DNA of 64,000 nucleotides from Antedon mediterranea (taxonomy: Eukaryota; Echinodermata; Crinoidea; Comatulida; Antedonidae). Every line of letters starts with the position of its first letter. Positions within the stretch are counted from its first letter, which is position 1. The notes beneath the pieces are model-generated. The model was not told the DNA's origin. It made no database searches and saw nothing but the letters and a program-made list of their open reading frames with translations. Where the stretch lies: contig NC_092677.1 in assembly GCF_964355755.1 (NCBI RefSeq), positions 4,221,001 through 4,285,000 on the forward strand. Reading direction: 5' to 3'. The translations under genes were made by a program, and so were the position numbers. Below, piece by piece: positions 60,455-64,000 of this stretch.

Positions 60455-61372
60455 CGCTTGATGCTTTCTACATAAACCACATCTGTTGAAAATGTTCAAA
60501 ATCTGTTTCTTGAATTCCTTTTTTCGCAGAGAGTAGATGATAGGGTTGACGGTACTCCCACTCATCGAGATGTAAAAAACCACAGCGAACACATCTGCTG
60601 TGTGTTTTCCACCCAGAGGACTACAAGTATATGATGAGTATCGATACACTAAGCTCGGTATGTAACACACAACAAAAGCACCAAGTACAAACAACGTGGT
60701 TTTGATGGCTTTGACGTTGATGTTATGCTTCTTTCTGCCTTGAACTTGAGATTCTGAAATACGTCTTGCCTGGTTAGATGCTATAAAGTACACCTTTGCA
60801 TGAATCCCAATCGTAAAGACGATAGACACTCCAATTACTATATCAACGGACATGCTGCTAACGGTCGTCACGTACACTCCACAGTCAATTATAACGACTG
60901 AGGAGCCGGAATAGAAGACGATATATGACGCAAACATTCCAGAAATCCACACAGACGCAATAAAAACAATACATTTAGTTTTGTCACTTATTTTCATGTA
61001 TTTCAACGGATACGTCAGAGTTAGTAGTCGATCGACTCCAATGACAAATAGATTCAGTAATGACATGAAGACGAAAGTGACAGCAACTTGAAACCCCTTT
61101 CCAAATTTGACGAAGTCACCTGTATTGTAAAATACTGACATAATAATCAGTAGGTGTCCGGTCACTTCATCAATAACAGCAAGATTAAGCAACATCATGT
61201 TAGTCGGAGTGTGTAGCAATTTATTACGAATAAAAACCCAGCAAACAAACACGTTTCCAAGTACGGCGACTACACCAGATATTGGATATAGAACCAAGTA
61301 TATTATGTCTTGCAATTGAGTTGCCATCGGTATTGCAAAATTAAACGGTTCGGTATTGTTAGAATAATTCAT
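60398..61372 (-). CDS. Class A (rhodopsin-like) GPCR, 324 aa
   Basis: Seven-transmembrane receptor. Counting from the start at 61372: Asn40 in 'VLGNVFVCW', Asp68 in 'NLAVIDE', Asp114-Arg115 in 'GVDRLLTLTYPLKYM', Trp142, 'KVYFIASNQARRISESQVQ', 'KAIKTTLFVLGAFVVCYIP', 'NPIIYSLRKKEF' (276-287), and tail cysteines 298 and 301. The frame is open 25 codons further to 61447. However, the chosen Met aligns with the second receptor's start, and a strong acceptor (pyrimidine tract plus 'tttcag', exon from 61419) suggests the upstream codons are intron or 5' UTR. As in its neighbour, the TM3 Cys, amine Asp, TM6 Trp and TM5 Pro are missing, while loops 2 and 3 carry Cys164 and Cys250. N-terminal NYS and NNT are glycosylation candidates. 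The C-terminus has a Met-Ser repeat and ends inside a minisatellite. Ligand unknown. Confidence 0.93.
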   Translation of the reverse strand: MNYSNNTEPFNFAIPMATQLQDIIYLVLYPISGVVAVLGNVFVCWVFIRNKLLHTPTNMMLLNLAVIDEVTGHLLIIMSVFYNTGDFVKFGKGFQVAVTFVFMSLLNLFVIGVDRLLTLTYPLKYMKISDKTKCIVFIASVWISGMFASYIVFYSGSSVVIIDCGVYVTTVSSMSVDIVIGVSIVFTIGIHAKVYFIASNQARRISESQVQGRKKHNINVKAIKTTLFVLGAFVVCYIPSLVYRYSSYTCSPLGGKHTADVFAVVFYISMSGSTVNPIIYSLRKKEFKKQILNIFNRCGLCRKHQASAEMSMSMSVTRTAIRED

Positions 61373-61418
61373 TATGACTATTGGTCCGGTAACCTGGTTG
61401 AGAAATTGGTTAAAATTG

Positions 61419-61447
61419 GCTGAAATGAAATAAAAAGAAAAACGCAC
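61419..61447 (-). promoter_or_regulatory. Predicted splice acceptor in the 5' UTR of the third receptor gene
   Basis: On the minus strand, 'tttttctttttatttcattt' followed by 'cag' ends at 61420. This is a textbook pyrimidine tract and acceptor, about 47 nt upstream of the preferred start codon. It implies a non-coding upstream exon, not identified. Confidence 0.5.
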
Positions 61448-61773
61448 AATAAATCAAAGTATTGAAACTTCAGTTGAATGGTAAACGAGCCGCCCTCCTT
61501 ATTACAGGCATCTGTATCTTGTATCTCAGTATGTGTATCTTATTCCTTCTTTGATCAACGCACAAATTAATTGAATTATTTTTAGGCTTTTATAAAATAA
61601 AAAATAAATTACAATCTCAAAATATTAAAACAGACCTAGGATAATAAATTACAGTACAACTTATGAACATTTAAAAAGTAAACAATTTGCAAATATACAT
61701 AATTATAATATAATTTATATTGTTTACATTGTCATTGATGAACGCTAATATTAGTTCAAAACTAATGATATAG

Positions 61774-61774
<1 letters not shown>

Positions 61775-61830
<56 letters not shown>
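61775..61830. repeat. (TA)n microsatellite
   Basis: About 28 uninterrupted TA units, self-complementary and likely polymorphic. The Tyr-Ile frame on the minus strand is an artefact. Confidence 0.97.
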
Positions 61831-61833
<3 letters not shown>

Positions 61834-62421
61834 TACTTGAGTATAAATATAAGAATAAATATAAAATAGTTACCTTTATATTTTTTGTCAAGTCGTTAGT
61901 ATTCAAATGTGTTTGGTATGATACAATAAATGACAAAATCAGCAGTAGTTCTGAATATACTTGATGTTTGGTCAGTAATATGCACTGATCTAACACTATG
62001 TTGAATGGCCAAGCAAACTGCCTTTTAAATTAGCCCTTAACACTCATGCGCTCTGTCACATTTTAATTGTATAGGCATCTTTGATTTTAAACATGTCAAT
62101 TTCGAAATGAATATTATATAACACTGTTTGTTTTGACGTAATTTATTTTAAAGTGGTACAACAATGGTTTTAACCAAGAGCAAAGAAACGATAATTGGTT
62201 GAAATTAGCAATTATGCGTCATATTACACAATAAACATCTGGAGTATTGTTCAACAAATAATGAACTAAATAGAAAATCACTAACGTTTATTAGTAAATT
62301 GTTAAATTGAGTGCATGTACTCGAACGTGTAATAAGAGAGACCCAGTGAACTGATAGATAGTGGTGAAATTGAACCACTTAGTTTTATGACAATTCTAAA
62401 GATTTAATGTGTATGACGTCC

Positions 62422-62590
62422 AAAGATTTGTCTACACTATCTTTTATAACTCTATGTGACAAAATATGTGATGTGCCTATATATGGACATGATGATGTCA
62501 CACCACTACCATATTTTGGTATATCACTACCATGGTTGGGCATGTTACACTTTTCCTGTCAAACTACATTGATAGCGTAAACAGAGCTTA
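62422..62590. mobile_element. Foldback element family A, copy 9
   Basis: The left end 'aaagatttgtctacactatc' and right end 'gatagcgtaaacagagctta' are inverted. The core has 'cctatatatggacatgatga', 'accactaccatattttggta' and 'ccatggttgggcatgttaca'. About 169 bp, in the same orientation as copy 5. Confidence 0.86.
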
Positions 62591-63339
62591 AAATGTGATG
62601 AACCACTCGGGAATTATAGACACAATTACGTACCACATAAGTGCACATTTTATCAAAAATGTGTATTCTTTTGTCAAAAGGATACAAGCTGAAATTAGAG
62701 GGTCCATTTAAAGATGCAATTGTTTGTTCTATAAGATAAAACTAGGCCTACTAAACATTTAATTCTCGTACGGTATCATCTTTAGTGTATTCGGGTAAAG
62801 ATATACAGTATTCTATCATAGGATTCATTGCTTCATTGATACTTTTTAATGCTCTTCTGCTTTTTATTGTTTTAGTGCAGTTTTATCCTATTTAACTACA
62901 TTTTATGTGTATTTCTTTTTTCTTGTTGATATTGTTGACAAAGATCTTGACCAAATAAAATTAACGATTTTATAATGTAATGATTAAAAAACATAAATTG
63001 CAAAAAAAGCTTGAAAATATTTGTAGGAATTTTTTTTGATTTTTTTTTTGGTCTATTTAATATTTAATTATCAGCTGATTTTGATCACCTCTGTAAGACA
63101 GTGGTGCCTAATTAACCATACAGGGTTACTGGATGTCAGTTTTACAGAATCATAAAACAAACGACACATTCTGGTACTAAAAAACAGAATAACAATATTA
63201 ATTGTATCAACTAACAAAACTTTCAGTTGACTTACAATAAAACAGTTATCAAAAGTTAAAACTATAATAAAAAAATCAAAGGGGTGGTATAATGGACGCT
63301 ACAAACAAGCGACTGAACTTGAAAAGAAGTTTTTGGGAC

Positions 63340-63525
63340 AAATACTGGATCACTTATTATCCTACTTATAATAGACCTTAGTACACTTCAAAACTATAAA
63401 ACGGATCTCTAACAAATTCAAAGCCCTGAAAGATATAGCTACGGGAGACTACATTTTTTAAAAAATCCGGACCCAGGATCTCTGAACCGCTTTTAAACTG
63501 TGGGAAGGCAAATCTAAAAGAAATC
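63340..63525 (+). repeat. Dispersed repeat E, copy 2
   Basis: Matches 59100-59295 over most of its length, with scattered substitutions and small indels ('ggatcacttattatcctact', 'gcccatgaaagata'-type block, 'tctctgaaccgcttttaaac'). It runs directly into the LINE reading frame that follows. Confidence 0.75.
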
Positions 63526-63975
63526 TAACAACAGGATTCAATTATATGATGTTACATAGAATACTGCCTACCAACAAACGGCTTTATCAGTGGAAAGTTA
63601 AAGAAACACAAACGTGTGACAAATGTGGAGAAATTGATAATGAAAATCATTTGTTTTATAGTTGTAGATTTATTCAGAAATTTTGGAGGAAAATGCTTAG
63701 TATCTTTTTAAGTTTAAACCACAATAATATATCATTTAAGCAATTAATACTAGGAACGGGAGATAACCTAATAGATTATATTTACACATCTGCAGCCTTC
63801 ACTATTTTATAGAATAAAAATATTATTATCAGCATTAAATAAGCCAGTGGGTAAATCTTTATGGAATTTATTTAAAAGCAATATGCCATATAACATTGAT
63901 TGTGAAATATATAACAATAAAGAAACAAGTATAGAAAAATGGGTAGCTTTAAGTAATACTATTATGCTAATATAA
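63501..63975 (+). pseudogene. LINE ORF2 3' end (zf-RVT region), frameshifted
   Basis: One frame to 63812 encodes 'LHRILPTNKRLYQWKVKE', then 'TCDKCGEIDNENHLFYSC' and 'IQKFWRKM'. This is the C-terminal zinc-knuckle region (CxxC...HxxxxC) found after the reverse transcriptase in L1/Tx1-like non-LTR retrotransposons. Near 63785 the reading continues in another frame ('LLSALNKPVGKSLWNLF', ending 'LSNTIMLI' at a TAA, 63973-63975). The copy therefore has a frameshift as well as 5' truncation and cannot be autonomous. The element's 3' UTR runs past the window end. Confidence 0.8.
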
Positions 63976-64000
63976 TTTCTAAATTGATACGATTATCAGA

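Larger units (their letters stand above)
61448..63500. other. Region upstream of the third receptor gene
   Basis: AT-rich, with the (TA)n tract, a family A element at 62422 and repeat E copy 2 at 63340. No coding region was recognised; any 5' exon of the third receptor should lie here. Confidence 0.6.

Noticed and set aside
61751-61996. An 81-codon frame on the minus strand
   Set aside because: Half of it is the (TA)n microsatellite read as Tyr-Ile repeats.
8271-62590. Autonomous transposase gene for the A and B elements
   Set aside because: All copies are under about 240 bp without coding capacity, and no transposase-like frame occurs in the window; the source must be elsewhere.

Overview
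The window is animal nuclear DNA, AT-rich (GC roughly one third by eye), with GT-AG split genes, large introns and many short non-autonomous transposon copies. There is no bacterial-type gene packing, no ribosome-binding-site pattern and no CRISPR array. A vertebrate-type purine nucleoside phosphorylase, a secreted CAP-EGF-ShKT protein and a cluster of divergent single-exon class A GPCRs suggest a marine invertebrate deuterostome, most likely an echinoderm and perhaps a crinoid. That placement is inferred from general resemblance, not from a search.

Layout. 1-14.4 kb: no convincing gene, only dispersed repeats. 14.4-30.1 kb, plus strand: a nine-exon gene (330 codons, all junctions in phase) for a secreted protein with a signal peptide, a divergent CAP domain, an EGF-like module and an ShKT-like module. 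30.1-34.4 kb: no gene. 34.4-46.8 kb, minus strand: a complete six-exon purine nucleoside phosphorylase gene (296 aa), with very long homopurine/homopyrimidine satellites in introns 1 and 2 and a long hairpin in intron 4. Its upstream flank has a CRE and an E-box. 46.8-50.6 kb: no gene. 50.6-61.4 kb, minus strand: three rhodopsin-class receptors with uninterrupted coding regions; the last two are clearly paralogous. 63.5-64.0 kb: the broken 3' end of a LINE reverse-transcriptase ORF.

The mobile fraction is rich. Two foldback families (here 'A' and 'B') have related terminal repeats (12 of 18 leading bases identical) and apparent TA target sites. One 231-bp element has an A left half and a B right half, as if both were moved by the same transposase. 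Families C and D, tRNA-derived SINE fragments and LINE 3' tails are also present.

The most unusual structure is a 7 x 80-bp minisatellite at the 3' end of the third receptor gene. Every unit carries a copy of the receptor's last codons, its TGA stop and the following 3' flank. A perfect 96-bp palindrome lies just beyond it. The octamer TAGGCCTA is strongly over-represented (30 copies counted by eye) but absent from the 12.7 kb around the PNP introns.
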